Below, piece by piece: positions 12,530-25,192 of a stretch of DNA of 64,000 bases (position 1 is its first letter; every line of letters begins with the position of its first letter). The DNA comes from Coix lacryma-jobi var. lacryma-jobi (lineage: Eukaryota; Streptophyta; Magnoliopsida; Poales; Poaceae). The stretch lies in contig CM019831.1 of NCBI GenBank assembly GCA_009763385.1, positions 118,241,482 through 118,305,481 of the forward strand. Reading direction: 5' to 3'. The position numbers were made by a program, and so were the translations under genes. The notes beneath the pieces were generated by a model. It ran no database searches, was not told the origin of the DNA, and saw only the letters and a program-made list of their open reading frames with translations.

Positions 12530-13766
12530 TTTTGCTGCCTGTGATGCCAACTTAATTTTGATGAGCAAATTCTATTGCCTGTGATGCCAACTTAATTTTG
12601 ATGAGCAAATTCTACTGCCTGCATATGCAAAAATCACATGTTTCTGGAGCATAGATTGCCTGACTTGCTTTTGCTTATGTGGAAGTTACTAGTCTCCATC
12701 TGCCCAATTCAGTGCAAATGTACCATCTGCCCAATTCAGTGCAAATGTAGAATTTAACAAGTGTGGGTATTTTACCATCTGCAAATGGACTGAAAATGTA
12801 CCATCTGCCCAATTCAAATGTAGAATTCAGTGTGGAAGTTACTAGTCTCCACCAATTCAGTGCAAATGTACCATCTGCCCAATTCACATGTTTTCCTTTT
12901 GTGAATCTGAAATATGGACTGAAAACCGAAGATAAGGAGTTATAGCCCTTAGCTGAGCATCAAATTGGGTAATTTTCCTTTTGTCATGCAGTTCAGGAAA
13001 CGATGGTTTGCTTCATTTTAGTGTCAGAGCCTATCGTAATGCATGTGAACCATTAACATGTGAACCATAGAACCATACACACTGTACTGGTACAGCACTA
13101 CATACACAGCCATAACATGCTTGCTATGCCCCTGTGATATGATCCAGCTAGAAGCTAGCTAAGGAAGGTCATTAGCTGATAGATCAGCATGACAATACAA
13201 TAGAATACTAAACACAAATCTATATTCTATCATGTTTATTTGTCCTGACCTGATACTCTACTACTAGTTAATGCAAACTATGAGTTTATCTGCTTTGTTT
13301 TTTGATATCTGATGTTACCTAGTAATCCCACACATGCTTTGTTTTTTGAAATGAAACAAGACTTCTTAACAGTGTAACTTCTTAACAGTGGCTTCAGTTT
13401 ATGGTTCCTTGTGCTCTGTTCATTGCCCTACTATTTGTTTTTATTAGCCTGGATGCTCCTAATTTGTGGCATTTGCAATGATTAAACTTGAAAAAATAAG
13501 TTGAGGCAGTAGCATTTGCATTGATATGAACCTTTTTGTGCTGAGGCAGCGGCGATGATGATGGAGTGCCCCCCCCCCCTATTTGAAAGCTGCTAAACTA
13601 GGATGGCTTGTATACTATATGCAAGCAACCAGTTTAGAAGCTTTGTGATGACACTGGGGCAAATCTGAGCCAAAATTTTCATACTTATCTTTGTGGATGT
13701 CTTGCATAGCATATTCAATACCGTATCATGTTACTTATGTTGCACTTATGTTCATAGCTTTTTCCA
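12530..13766 (+). other. Leader or intron region of inner gene 2, with short tandem repeats
   Basis: No coding sequence is seen. A 49-bp unit (GCCTGTGATGCCAACTTAAT...) is duplicated at about 12538-12630. The words ACCATCTGCCCAATTC and AATTCAGTGCAAATGTA recur six to seven times between 12695 and 12885. The rest, up to the ATG at 13767, is AT-rich and looks like a long untranslated or intronic segment. Confidence 0.5.
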
Positions 13767-16700
13767 ATGGCTGAACAATTGGAATGGCGCGACCCTACCC
13801 TCAGTTCCTCCTCAACCAGCTTAGCAAGCGGGGCATCCTTCACCCCGAGTGTAGGAAAGAAACGCCGCCGTACAGAGGAAGATGATGACCCTACCTACAA
13901 CCCACGGGACGAAGCTCAAAGTGCGCGGTCCCCGAATCAGGATAAAGAAGTTAGGGATAAGGTACTCACAGCAGCACACGCGCTTTTTGCATTTTTCAAT
14001 AAAGTGTGTGAGAGAATCAATGCGAGTTTTGAACCTCAACAGCTGGTAGAGGACCCAGTCAGGGAGGAGGAAGAGGTAGCCCCTGCTCCCTCAACGGCAA
14101 CCTCGACGACGAAAGCTTCGGGCAAGCCGAAGCTGAGGAGAGGGGAGCACGGGAGGCACCAGGTGCACAACGAGGTCTATGTGATCCTCACGGTGTCTCC
14201 GGAGGGGCAGCCGTTGACGCCAACATCGGTCCTCGCCAAGTTCAGCAACCAATGCTGCTGCCTTGTCCGGGAGTGGGTGGAGATCACGTATGAGAACTGG
14301 AACCAGGTCCCGGAAGAAAAAAAGAAAAAGATCTGGGATGAGATGCTGCTGCGCTTCACCTATCTAGAGGGCGCAAATCTTGAGAAGTGCAAGGAGTGGG
14401 TCATGCATGTGGCAAGAAGAGCCCTCAGAAACTTCAAGTCTATGCTGACCAAGGAGTACCTAAAGAAAGGGAAGTCACCTTGCACCAAATACACAATGGT
14501 CAAGAGTCATCACTGGGATGAATTCGTCAGGCAGCGAAGCACCGAAGAAGCAAAGGAGAAGAGCGAGAGGTTCAGTGCGCTCGCGAAGAGAAACGAGCAC
14601 CCCCACAACATGGGCATGATTGGGTTTGCTGGTCACAAGCCCAATTGGCGGGCGGAGGAAAGGGCACGTGCTGAGGCGGGGCTGCCCGATCCGTTAGCGG
14701 ATGTCGATGAGAGGGGTCGGGACTTCATCTATGCCCGCAGGCCGAAGAAGCTTAAGGAGGGCATGAACAAGTACAACTCTCAAAGATCGAGAAGGTGGAG
14801 AAGGCTCTCATCGAGGCCACCGCTTCTAAGAAAAGTGGGAGCTTCGAGGTTCACAGGGGCCACGACATGCTGACCGAGGTGCTGGGAAATCCAGAGCATT
14901 GCGGCCGAGTCCGGGGCATGTCATCAAGGATGAGTTAGAAGGCGGTGGAGTTGTGGCAAAACGACAATGCCAGATACTAGTCCAGGCAGAGGTACAAGGA
15001 AGGAATATATCAGAAAGGATACGAAGAAGGCGTGTCACAAATGATAAGCCAGTCCATACAACATGCCTTCACTTCCAACGACCCTGAGATGGTGAACATG
15101 AGGGCACAAATGTTGCACCAGGCTAGCGTGCCACTGCCTCCACAACCACAAGGGCAAATGACCCCAATGATCGAGGGACGCCCAAGGCACCCGGTCGACG
15201 ACGTCCAAGAATCAACGACGGTCCAGCTATCGGTGCATTTCGGTAGGATGAGGAAGATCATAGTGGCCAACGGGGTTGTATTCCCGGCCGAGCAGGAAAC
15301 TCATGAGTACACAGATGATGAGATCCCTCCCAACTATGCCATCATGCATGTACTGTGGTTTCATGACGACTACGAGCAGTACGAAATAGACTTTCCTACT
15401 AAAGAAGGGATCAAGTTCCTCGGCGCCGCGTTGGATCATGATGTCCTCTGGAATAAGGATGACATTGAGGTCATTCCGCCGACGTCGACGGCCACGCAAA
15501 TGCTGGGATCACAACCCTCGGTTGCTGGGCCCTCTCCTCCGCATTCGGATGACGGAGGCGGCGATGACGACGACGGTAGAGGTGATGACAAGGGCAGCGA
15601 GTCACCATGGGGCCCAAGTCTCCCTCCGGGCCATGATAAGATGCCAGAGAACACCCCGCCGCCTTCGGAGAAGTCCCCTCAGGCGAACATCAAGCCAACA
15701 CCTACAGAGAAGTCGGTGGAGAAGTCCCCTCAGGCGGAGATCACGCCGCCGCCTATGGAGAAGTCGGCAGAGAAGAGCCCTCAGGCGGAGATGAAGACAC
15801 CCCCTCCCCACAAAGCCAACCCAGCACAAGCAGCCAGCAGTGCCCTCTCGTGCCCAAAAAACCTAACGAAGATGAAGGCAAGGTCAGAGATGAGCTACCT
15901 TACACGACAGAATTCGAAAGGTACGGTCCATATGATCCATAAGACACCGCTTCTCATCACCCTACTTCTTTTGACACGTACACTAACATTTGCATCATAC
16001 AAATTCTCCAGGCCGAAAATTCCAACTCATTTATTCCCTATCTCGGATGAATGCCCCGGCCACTTTGAGAATGGGAAGTTCATGGTAACCAAGGCCCAAC
16101 TATCCTGCGAGGAACCGTGGGAGGTAAGGAGGTTCCACATGTGGTATATGGAAGCGGCACGAGCCGGCTTGTCAGGTTTCACTGTCAGGATTCCGCGGGA
16201 GTACTTCCTATTGGATACAGATGTCGTACTCCCCGTGGACTTCCATGACATGTATAGAGTACTGCACCAGGATGACCTTGACATCGCCCAACTCACCTTG
16301 TTTTCTCTGTAAGTGAATTCTGACTTTCCAACATCCCCTACCATTTATATAAGAACCTCGAACTGATATGCCACGATGACTTCTACTTGCAGGGCGATGG
16401 CATATGTAAGGAAAGAATGCAACCTTGGCATTATCTATCTCTCTCCAATGCATATTGCTGAGAGAGCCATTGTGGGTTATGAGATCCAGGACACCCACCC
16501 CGATCTTATTGACCTGACCAAGCGTCAGAGAGATGCCTATCGGAAAAAAAGCTAAACAACGCGAAGTTGGCAGTCGCAAAGTATATATTACGCGCAATGA
16601 AGAATATCAGGAGAAATGGGTGTATCCTGGCTGCATACCACTTTGGGTAAGTCAAAAACATGACTCTAAACAAAAGTGCCTACGATCTATATATATCATG

Positions 16701-17441
16701 CAACGTGTATTCTGTTTCAATGGTGCAGTGCGGGCCTCACAGGCCACTGGGTTGCATTTATCACCTATCCTCAAGATGGCAGGGCTACCGTATTCAACTC
16801 GTTGTCAACCCCAAACAAGAAAGGGTACAAGCACTTTGAAGATTGCTTGAAAGTGTAAGCGATCGATCTTCTCTCTCGTGCATGTTTATCATATGTATTC
16901 AAATTGTTGTCATAACTTGCCTTTCCTACAGCGCTTATAAGGAGCACGTTGCGGATCCGCAATGTTATGATAGAAGAACAGAAAAGTGTAAGCTCAAGAA
17001 TAAAAACAAAATCAAGATCAGACGCGACTTCCCGGTATGTATTCCAAAGGTTCAATTCAACTTTTAATTCTTGAACCATACTTATATATGCAATGCTTAT
17101 GTATCGTGCAGTGCTCCAAACAACCGTTGGGCTCGCTTACATGTGGCCTCTACACCTGCGAGTACCTGAGGGAGTGCAAGCAGTTCAAAGACAGCTGGCG
17201 GCAACTCAAGAAAAGACTCAATTGGTGGGGGACCGTGCAATCAGACCAACACTGTTTCCGGCAAACAAGGGCGGACATATGTAAGTTCGTCTTAGACAAA
17301 TGTGTGCACGAAGGCCAGCCATTCTTCCATATGGACAGTCCTTTAGGATTGAAACCCGAGTATGAGAAGCTCAGGAAGTGGAGCACCATGCTACGTCTTA
17401 GGGATTACACTTTCGACATGGATTTTGCTCAGAAAGGGTAA
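13767..17441 (+). pseudogene. Inner CACTA gene 2: Transposase_24-like protein with Ulp1/C48-like domain, decayed
   Basis: Exons read by eye are 13767-15920, 16012-16308, 16393-16646, 16729-16854, 16932-17034 and 17112-17441, with GT-AG introns of 77-91 bp that join in phase. The N-terminal 350 residues contain a Transposase_24 (Ptta/En/Spm)-like region, with WVEITYENWNQVPEEKK and WDEFVRQRSTEEA. Then follow acidic and Pro/Ser/Lys repeats (EKSPQAEI-type, 15650-15800) and a C-terminal Ulp1-like fold: GHWVAFITYP (His), VFNSL (Asn where the catalytic Asp is usual) and LTCGLYTCEYL (Cys). Breaks: frameshifts near 14778, 15856 (A run) and 16544-16550 (seven A); stops at 14936 and 14978. The Asp-to-Asn change would damage protease activity even without them. 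Confidence 0.75.
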
Positions 17442-17689
17442 ATGCCAATCCATGTGTTGATAACTTAGCTTCGATGACTTAGTTTCATGAGTTAGTTGCA
17501 TATATATATGACTTAGCTAGTTTCATGATGACTTATATATATATATATATATGTTAAGTTTGGATGTGTATATGAATGTCTTGGTTTCCTCTATGAAATC
17601 TGAATTTGTTGAAATCTGTGAAATCTATCGAATTCAAATTAAAATGAATCTGCTGAAATTTGTTTTTTTAATTTAAAAAATATTAACCG
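17442..17689. other. 3' flank of inner gene 2
   Basis: AT-rich sequence with a short (TA)n run at 17536-17552. No gene is seen. Confidence 0.5.
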
Positions 17690-17946
17690 AGGTAGGCCTC
17701 TTTATGTGCCCGCCGCGGTTAATGAGTTAACCGTGGCGAACTCTTAACGTTGCCCACCGCAGTTAATCAATTAACCGCTGCGGGCGTCTTTAATCGCCCA
17801 CTGCGGTTAATCTATTAATCGTGGTGGGTGGTATGCCCGCCTCGGTTATTCCATGATTAAGCATGGCCTTCCATTGGAGGCGGGTGCGTTTGACCGCCGC
17901 GCAAAACCAAAAACGCCCGCCATGGAAATTCAATTTTGTAGTAGTG
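17690..17946. repeat. Right subterminal array and TIR of inner CACTA
   Basis: Alternating TTAACCGCGGCGGGC-type motifs and their complements end in TTTTGTAGTAGTG. Confidence 0.85.
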
Positions 17947-19496
17947 TTGGTGTCCTGGTAGTGTCGATGGAGGAAACAATAGCTGTAGCCACCATGATTG
18001 TGGCATTGTCTTTTGGAATGTGCAGCTCACATGTTGTTAAAGGTTGAGTGATGTCATCCACAGGGAAGCCAAGCCCTGCGTCTTCTTGAATTGGCATGTC
18101 CTTGGATGCACAACTGCTTCTCAACTGATCAGGGGGGCTAATGTTCACTGTCGGCTGTGATGTTGACGGCCTTTGGGCAATCAATGCTATTTGCACTTGC
18201 CCTTTGATTTCCTCCTGCATTATTTCTTTAAGGGTTTTCTCTCGCTCTAGTGACTCACGCACCGCATCCCTCGACTCAAGAACATACTCCTCCAGCTTGC
18301 ATAGCCGTTCGTTCTCCTCATCCTTCTTTCTCTGACGGCTTCTGTAGGTTCCTCTATCCTGAGGAAAGCCATGCTCCCATGAGATAACACCTTTGTCTCT
18401 TGTTCGCCCACCGTGCTCAGCAGTTGCGAGGGCATACGTCAATTCATCTTTTTCTCTGTTTGGCTTGAACGCACCACTAGCAGAAGCGTCTACAGCATAA
18501 AGCAGTCTTTCTACTGCTCTATGGAGATTTTCGCCATACACTAGGCCCCCGGTCTCTAGGTCCAGTCTTTCACCATGCGCGAAAAACCAATTCTTCGCGC
18601 GTTCAGGCCATTCGAGTGAAGCTGGCACAAGCCCCTTGGCAATTATCTCTGATTCCATTTTCTCCGACTTCGGAATGGCACTCTTGTAGCCACCTGATCC
18701 CATGTGATGGTGGTATTCCTTTTGTCGGGCATTCTGTCGGTTCCTGCGCACACGTTGTTCACCCTCTTCTAAAGTCTTGTATTGTACAAATTCATTCCAA
18801 TATGGCCTCAACTTTGAATACGGGCCCCGAGCGCTGAAATTCGGCGTCAAGTTCTTCTTGACAAACTCATGATACAGCTTTTTCTTCCAAGACTGGAATT
18901 GTGTGGCCATCTTCTTCATAGCCCACTTCTTAACTAGCTCTTTCACTTCATCATCATCTGTTTCGAGCGTAAAATGTGAGAGGATATCATTCCAAATCAA
19001 ATTCTTGTCAACATCGGAGACAAAACTAATATGAGGAGCTTCTTTCTTTTGTTTCCATTCATGAGCACTGATGGGGAGCTTGTCCCTTACAAGGTACCCA
19101 CAATGGTTGACAAACTTCTTTATATTCGGTCCAAGTGGTTCGCCTGTCTTCGTGTTGATTTCGGAGATTATGTAACGGCCCTCCAACGGCTTTGCTGGGC
19201 CTCTTCGACGGCTCGTCGTTGTCGTTGTCGATGCAGAGGGCTACGTATGTATAAACAAAAAGATTAATTAAGTGTGTGTGTCTCTATATAATACTCATGG
19301 AATACATATATACACATATTTCATATATTTATACCTCGCCAGTATTTTCTTGCTCATCATTTTGAAGATCTAAGTATTGAGACCTATCATCTGTCTATTG
19401 GTTAACATCAACGTCGTCGTATTGAGCTCCAGTGTTGATAATATCCATCATTTCTTGCTCCATGTTGCGATTCGGGTCGGCCATTCGATCGGACAT
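17947..19496 (-). pseudogene. Outer CACTA gene 2, 5' part: Transposase_24-like region
   Basis: The minus-strand start ATG is at 19496 (MSDRMADPNRNMEQE). Exon 1 runs to 19335 and a 94-bp intron (19334-19241) joins exon 2 in phase. Exon 2 is open from 19240 to the inner-element insertion at 17947. It encodes a Transposase_24-like domain (LPISAHEWKQ, LRPYWNEFVQYKTLEEGE, KEYHHHMGSGGYK), then a glutamate/arginine-rich coiled-coil-like stretch (LCKLEEYVLESRDAVRESL). Exon 1 has an in-frame TAG at 19395-19397. The 3-bp target duplication lets the exon resume in frame at 7337 if the inner element is removed, so the reading frame was open at that point when the insertion occurred. Confidence 0.8.
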
Positions 19497-20560
19497 TGCA
19501 CGTAACACCGGGACTATATATGTTGAAATGGTTCGAGTCAGTGAAGAATATAAATCATGAATGACTTTTACATATCACTTTTCAATAAATATATATATGA
19601 ATTACAACACTGGTTAAAATGCATTGGTCAAGAAAATAAATCACTTTTCAATAAATATAAATCACTTTTAGCCGAAGAAGAATATAAATCATGAATGACT
19701 TTGACATATCACTTTTCAATAAATATATATCACTTTTCAATAAGTACATATAACTTTTCAATAAATATATATCACTTTTAGCCGGTGAAGAATATATATC
19801 ACCTTTTATTTTAATAAATATACATATCAATTACAACACCGGTTAAAATGCATTGGTCAAGAAAATAAATCACTTTTCATTAAATATATATAACTTTTAG
19901 CCGGTGAAGAATATAAATCATGAGTAAATGCACAAGTGTCAGTGTCAAAAAGATAATATATGCACAAGTTTTGGCTGATAAAATAATAAATAAATGCACA
20001 AGTGTAAGTGTCAAAAAGATAATATATGCACATTCATATATATCACAACACATATACAATTCCAATTTTCTATTTATTAATACATATATTTTTTCCATTT
20101 ATTAATACATATACTTTTCTATTTGTTAATACATGTATTTTGCTATTTATTAATTAATATATGCACATATATGCACAACTTTCAGTGTCAAAAAGATAAT
20201 ATATGCACATTCATATATATCACAACACATATACAATTCCAATTTTCTATTTATTAATACATATATTTTTTTCATTTATTAATACATATATTTTTCTATT
20301 TATTAATACATATATTTTGCTATTTATTAATTAATATATGCACAGCTTTCAGTGTCAAAAAGATAATATATACACATTTATATATATCACAACACATATA
20401 CAATTCCAATTTTCTATTTATTAATACATATATTTTTCATTTATTAATACATATATTTTTCTATTTATTAATATAAGCATATATATATATACCATTCCCT
20501 TTTTTATTTTTGTAATTAATATACAACACATATATTTAAGAACACATATATCACAATTAT
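19497..20560. repeat. AT-rich tandem-repeat leader of outer gene 2
   Basis: No gene. ATCACTTTTCAATAAATATA repeats fill 19570-19900. A unit of 165-178 bp containing GTCAAAAAGATAATATATGC and TTTCTATTTATTAATACATA occurs three times between about 20010 and 20480. It lies between the gene 2 promoter and its first exon. Confidence 0.6.
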
Positions 20561-20966
20561 TCACAACCGAGGCCGGGCGAGGACGAGGGCGCGCCCGGTC
20601 GATCGGCCGGGCGAGAGGACGGGGGCGCACTCGGTCGGCGGCGTGGGCCGGGCGAGGGCGAGGGGCTCGGTCGTCGGGCGAGGGTGAGGGGCTCGGTCGG
20701 CCAACGCCGGCGAAGCTCGAGGGCACGAGGGGCTCGCGGTCGGCGGCGTGGGCCGGGCGAGGGCACGCGGTCGACCGGTGTCGAGGGCGAGGGCGCGCGG
20801 TCGGTCGGCGGGGCGAGTGCGCGTAGACGACCGGCGGCGGGGGCGATGGCGGCGGCGAGGGCGAGGGCGAGGGCAGCGGCGTCGAGGGCGGCGGTGAAGA
20901 AGAGAGCAGCAGTGCCGCGCTCCGGCTCTCATCGTCTCGTCGATCTGGAGGAGGAGGTGAAGCAGG
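20561..20966 (-). other. GC-rich leader of outer gene 2
   Basis: On the plus strand this is GGCGAGGGCGAGGGG-type low-complexity sequence. Open frames in several phases are Pro/Arg-rich and unconvincing as proteins. Its place just downstream of the TATA box at 20969-20976 mirrors the GC-rich leader in the inner element. Confidence 0.5.
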
Positions 20967-20968
20967 AG

Positions 20969-20976
20969 TATATAAA
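20969..20976 (-). promoter_or_regulatory. Gene 2 TATA box, outer CACTA
   Basis: TTTATATA on the minus strand sits directly beside the internal TTTAGTCCCGG array and is followed by a CT-rich leader. Confidence 0.55.
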
Positions 20977-21171
20977 GGGGGACCTTTAGTCCCGGCTCTT
21001 ACCACGGTCCGGGACTAAAGATCCTTTAGTCCCGACTGGTGTTACGAACTAGGACTAAACCTTTAGTCCCGGTTCGTAACACCAGCCGGGACTAAAGGTC
21101 CCTTTGCGCACGCTGTGAAAATACAGCCCACCTTTAGTCCCGGGTGGGAAGATCGTCCGGGACTAATGGCC
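20977..21171. repeat. Internal copy of TTTAGTCCCGG subterminal array, outer CACTA
   Basis: Eight or so direct and inverted TTTAGTCCCGG motifs lie in the centre of the element, separate from both ends, immediately upstream of the gene 2 TATA box. Confidence 0.8.
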
Positions 21172-21727
21172 CAAAAAAAATTAACTTCCCGCCGGTTACA
21201 GTTCTATTTTGTTTTTATATATTTTCTTCTGTTTTTAAATAGGCTGAATACTTTTAATTGCTTAGTAAATTAAATACTAGGCATAATTTCTTTAAAAAAT
21301 AATCTGGATTCCTTTTGCTTTATTGTACAAATGAAAAATTTGTAATCGAAACTGTTATAATTTTTTTGTAAATATTAAACAAAAATATTACTAATATTTA
21401 GTATTTTGTTAATGCAAAAATATATTATTGATTAAAAATAACTAAAATTATTGGTTTTTGAAAGAAAATCAGTTTTTTCATCATTTTAACGTTAATCTTT
21501 TAGTTTTTTTATCAGTTATTGTCCAAATGCGCGACAGAAATGCACCATCAAATACGAATTTTATTCTGAACTTATAAAAAATAAGAAAATATAGTATTTA
21601 GTTTTTAAAATTTGTTTTCACATCATTTTCACGCACCAAACATAAACTAAATTTATACATTAAATTGTTAGAGTCATAATTATTACATAATTAATATTTC
21701 AAATACACATTATTAAACATCACTATA
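21172..21727. other. AT-rich spacer after outer transposase gene
   Basis: Very AT-rich, with no reading frame, repeat array or RNA gene visible. It is probably the 3' untranslated region of the transposase gene and the upstream edge of the internal promoter. Confidence 0.5.
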
Positions 21728-24700
21728 TTAAGCGGCAACAGCAGTGAAGACCTTCTTGAGGTATGTCCCTTGATTATGATCGCGCCGTAACCATGGATTG
21801 TCTTCATTATTGAGCACGATGCTTGGGTCCTTATTCACTGTGAATGGCGGAATTCGGTCATTCTTTTCATAATCCTCTGATAGGTCTGACTTGTCCTCGA
21901 TTCCCACGATGTTTCTTTTTCCTGAAACAACAATATGGCGCTTTGGCTCATTGATTGAGTTATCGTTTCTCCCTCTTTTTGGTTTTGTAGACATATCCTT
22001 GATATAGAACACCTGATTCACATCCTTAGCAAGGACAAATGGTTCATTTAAGTACCCTATATTTTTCAGATCCACTGTTATCATCCCATACTCATTTCGA
22101 CTGCTACCCCGCCTCTGGTCACTTTGACCCATTGACACCGAAACAAAAGGACCTTCAAAGCAGGTCCATAGTCCAGTTCTCATATGTCCTCTATGCGGCC
22201 ATAATATGTTTGCTTATTCTCATTCGGGTCTATGGCATCTATGCGGACACCACTGTTTTGGTTGGTGCTCCTTTTATCTTGGGTCATTGTGTAAAATGTA
22301 TTTCCGTTTATCTCGTACCCTTCGTACGTGAGAATATGCCACGATGGTTCCCTAGTCAACAAATACAGTTGCTCATCAAGACTCTCATCACCTTGACATT
22401 CTTTTCGCAACCAACCGATGAAAGTTTCCATGTGCTGATGTATAATCCAAGCTTTAGTTTTTCCTGCAAACTCGGATCTTAGGATTTCCTTATGTGCCTC
22501 GATATACGGAGCCACCAAGGAAGAGTTTTGCAGAACTGTGTAGTGTGCTTTATTGAAATAGTCATCCTCCGTACTGATATATGTTTTCTTCCCTAGTGTT
22601 CCCTTCTCACTTAGTCTCCCCTCGTATCGTGATTCAGGAACACCAATCGGGTGAAGGTTGGGAATGAAGTCAACACAGAACTCAATGACCTCCTCTGTTC
22701 CATACCCCTTTGCGATTCTTCCTTCTGGGCGAGCACAATTGTGTACATATTTCTTCGGGACTCTCATGAACCTTTCAAAGGGGAACATGTTGTGTAGAAA
22801 CACAGGACCCAGAATACTAATCTCCTTGACCAGATGAACAAGGAGGTGAGTCATGATATTAAAGAAGGATGGGGGAAACACCAACTCAAAGCTAACAAAA
22901 CACTGAACCACATCATTCTGTAGCTTTGCTAGATCCACTAGATTGATTGCCTTCTGAGATATTGCATTGAGGAATGCACATAACTTCGTGGTGGCTAAAC
23001 GTACATTTGGAGGTAGAATTCCTCTTAATGCAACTGGAAGCAATTGTGTCATAAGCACGTGGCAGTCATGAGACTTTAAGTTTAGAAATTTCTTCTCTGC
23101 CATGTTTATTATACCCTTTATATTCAAGGAGAATCTAGATGGAACCTTGATTCTATTTAGACATTCAAACATGTTTTCCTTCTCTTCTTTGCTAAGAGTG
23201 TAGCTAGCAGGTCTTAAGTAATGGCATCCATCATCAGTCTTCTCTGGATGCAGGTTGTCTCGTTCTTTCAAACACAGCAGGTCCTGTTGTGCTTCAATTG
23301 TGTCCTTAGGCTTCCCATACACACCCATGAAGCCTAGCAGGTTTACACAAAGATTCTTCATGAGGTGCATGACGTCGATCGAACTGCGGCCCTCAAGGAG
23401 TTGCCAATAAGGTAGCTCCCAAAATATGGACTTCTTCTTCCACATGGGTGCACGTCCGGTGGCATCGTTCGGAACAGGTTGACTGCCAGGACCCTTTCCA
23501 AAGACTACTTTCACATCCTTGACTATATTGAGTACATCCTCTCCAGTTTGGTTGCGAGGCTTGGTCCGGTGGTCTGCCTTACCTTTAAAATGCTTGCCTC
23601 TCTTTCTTAGGGGGTGATTCGCAGGAAGAAATCGACGATGGCCAAGGTACATGACCTTTCGACATTTTTTCAAATATATGCTGTCAATGTCATCAACATA
23701 GTGTGTGCAAGCATTATATCCCTTGTTTGTCTGTCCTGAAAGATTACTTAGAGCAGGGCAATCATTAATTGCTACCAACAACAATGCTCGTAGGTCAAAG
23801 TGTTCGTGTTTGTACTCATCCCACACACGTACACCAGGTCTACTCCACAAAAGTAGTAGTTCGTCAACTAAGGGCCTTAGGTAGACATCGATGTCGTTGT
23901 CCGGTTGCTTCGGGCCTTGGATGAGCACTGACATCATAATGAACTTCCGCTTCATGCACAACCTTGGAGGAAGATTGTAGATACATAGCGTAACAGACAA
24001 AGTGCTATGACTGCTGCTCTGCTCCCCGAAAGGATTCATGCCATCTGTACTTAAGGCAAACCTTAAGTTTCTTGCGTCATCTGTAAACTCGGGGAATTCT
24101 CTATCAATTGCTCTCCACTGAGACCTATCAGTAGGGTGTCTTAATATATTGTCTACCTTACGGTCTTCTTTGTGCCATCGTAGCAACTTTGCATGGTCTT
24201 TGTTTCTGAACAAACGTTTCAAGCGTGGTATTATAGGAGCATACCACATAACCTTGGTAGGGATTTTCTTTCTGGGACGTTCTCTGTCGCCCTCAGCATC
24301 ACCAGGGTCATCTCGCCTTATCTTATAGCACGATGCATGACATACTGGGCATGCATCTAAATTCTCATAGTCCTCGCCACAGTAGAGGATGCAGTCATTA
24401 GGACATGCATGTCTTCTGGATTTCTAATCCCAAAGAACAAACAACCTGTTTTGCTTCATATGTAGTGGCGGGCAATTTGTTATCCTTCGGAAGTATCTTC
24501 TTTTGGATTTCCAGTAACTCCCCAAATCCCTTGTCGGATAAACCATTCTTTGTCTTCCATTGCAACAACTCCAGTACAGTACCCAACTTTTTCTTGCTCG
24601 CATCGCAAGTTGTGTATAGCAATTTCTTATGATCCTCTAGCATGCGATCAAACTTAATTTTCTCTTTTTTACTATCGCATTCTCTTTGTGCATCACAGAT

Positions 24701-25078
24701 GGCCTGACCAAGATCATCAGCGGGCTCATCTTCTCCCCCTACTTCTTCTTCGGCTCCCCCCATTGCAATATCATTTTAGGCACCATATTCAACAACAATA
24801 TCATCATCCCCTTCTTGTTCATCTTCGTATTCTTCCATTATAACCCCGCTTTCTCCATGTTTGGTCCAACAAATATAGTTTGGCATGAAACCCGACTTAA
24901 ATAAGTGTGAATGGAGACTTCTTGAGCTAGCATAATCCTTCAAATTCTTACAAACAGCACATGGGCAACACATGAAACCATCGCGCTTGTTTGCCTCGGC
25001 CACACTTAAGAAATAATGTACGCTCGTAATGAATTCTTTGGAGCGGCGATCAGCGTTCTACATCCAATGTTGGCTCAT
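21728..25078 (-). pseudogene. Outer CACTA gene 1: TNP2-type transposase, nearly full length but broken
   Basis: The minus-strand start ATG is at 25078 (MSQHWM) and the end is at 21728. Order: Transpos_assoc-type zinc region (CCPCAVCKN), an acidic linker, a coiled-coil-like part, a CPNDCILYCG region, then a 689-residue open stretch (24249-22180) with the TNP2 core. Core motifs are GPKQPDNDIDVYLRPLVDEL, NDCPALSNLSGQ, SIDVMHLMKNLCVNLLGF and SHDCHVLMTQLLPVALRG. The stretch runs on into a DUF4218-like region, and DUF4216-like sequence follows. Breaks: TAG at 25058-25060, TAA at 24776-24778, a frameshift near 24408, TGA just before 22180 where Trp is expected, and a single-base deletion near 22098. 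There is far less damage than in the inner element's transposase. Confidence 0.85.
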
Positions 25079-25192
25079 CTGCATTACATGACATACCGTA
25101 CCATATCATAACCATGAACATAATTAGTTATTTGCATAACATCAGTCATCATAATCAATTAAAATCTCATTACACAAACACAACTGATTAAT

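Larger units (their letters stand above)
7338..17946 (+). mobile_element. Inner CACTA (En/Spm) transposon, complete, TSD TTG
   Basis: The element starts CACTACTACAAAA and ends TTTTGTAGTAGTG, perfect 13-bp terminal inverted repeats. It is flanked by TTG at 7335-7337 and 17947-17949, the 3-bp duplication expected of CACTA elements. Length is 10,609 bp. Subterminal arrays carry the motif TTAACCGCGGCGGGC in both orientations at each end, with a third array in the middle. It carries a TNP2-type transposase gene (7771-11588) and a Transposase_24/Ulp1 gene (13767-17441), both on the plus strand and both broken. It landed inside an exon of gene 2 of the outer element, in the opposite orientation. Confidence 0.95.
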
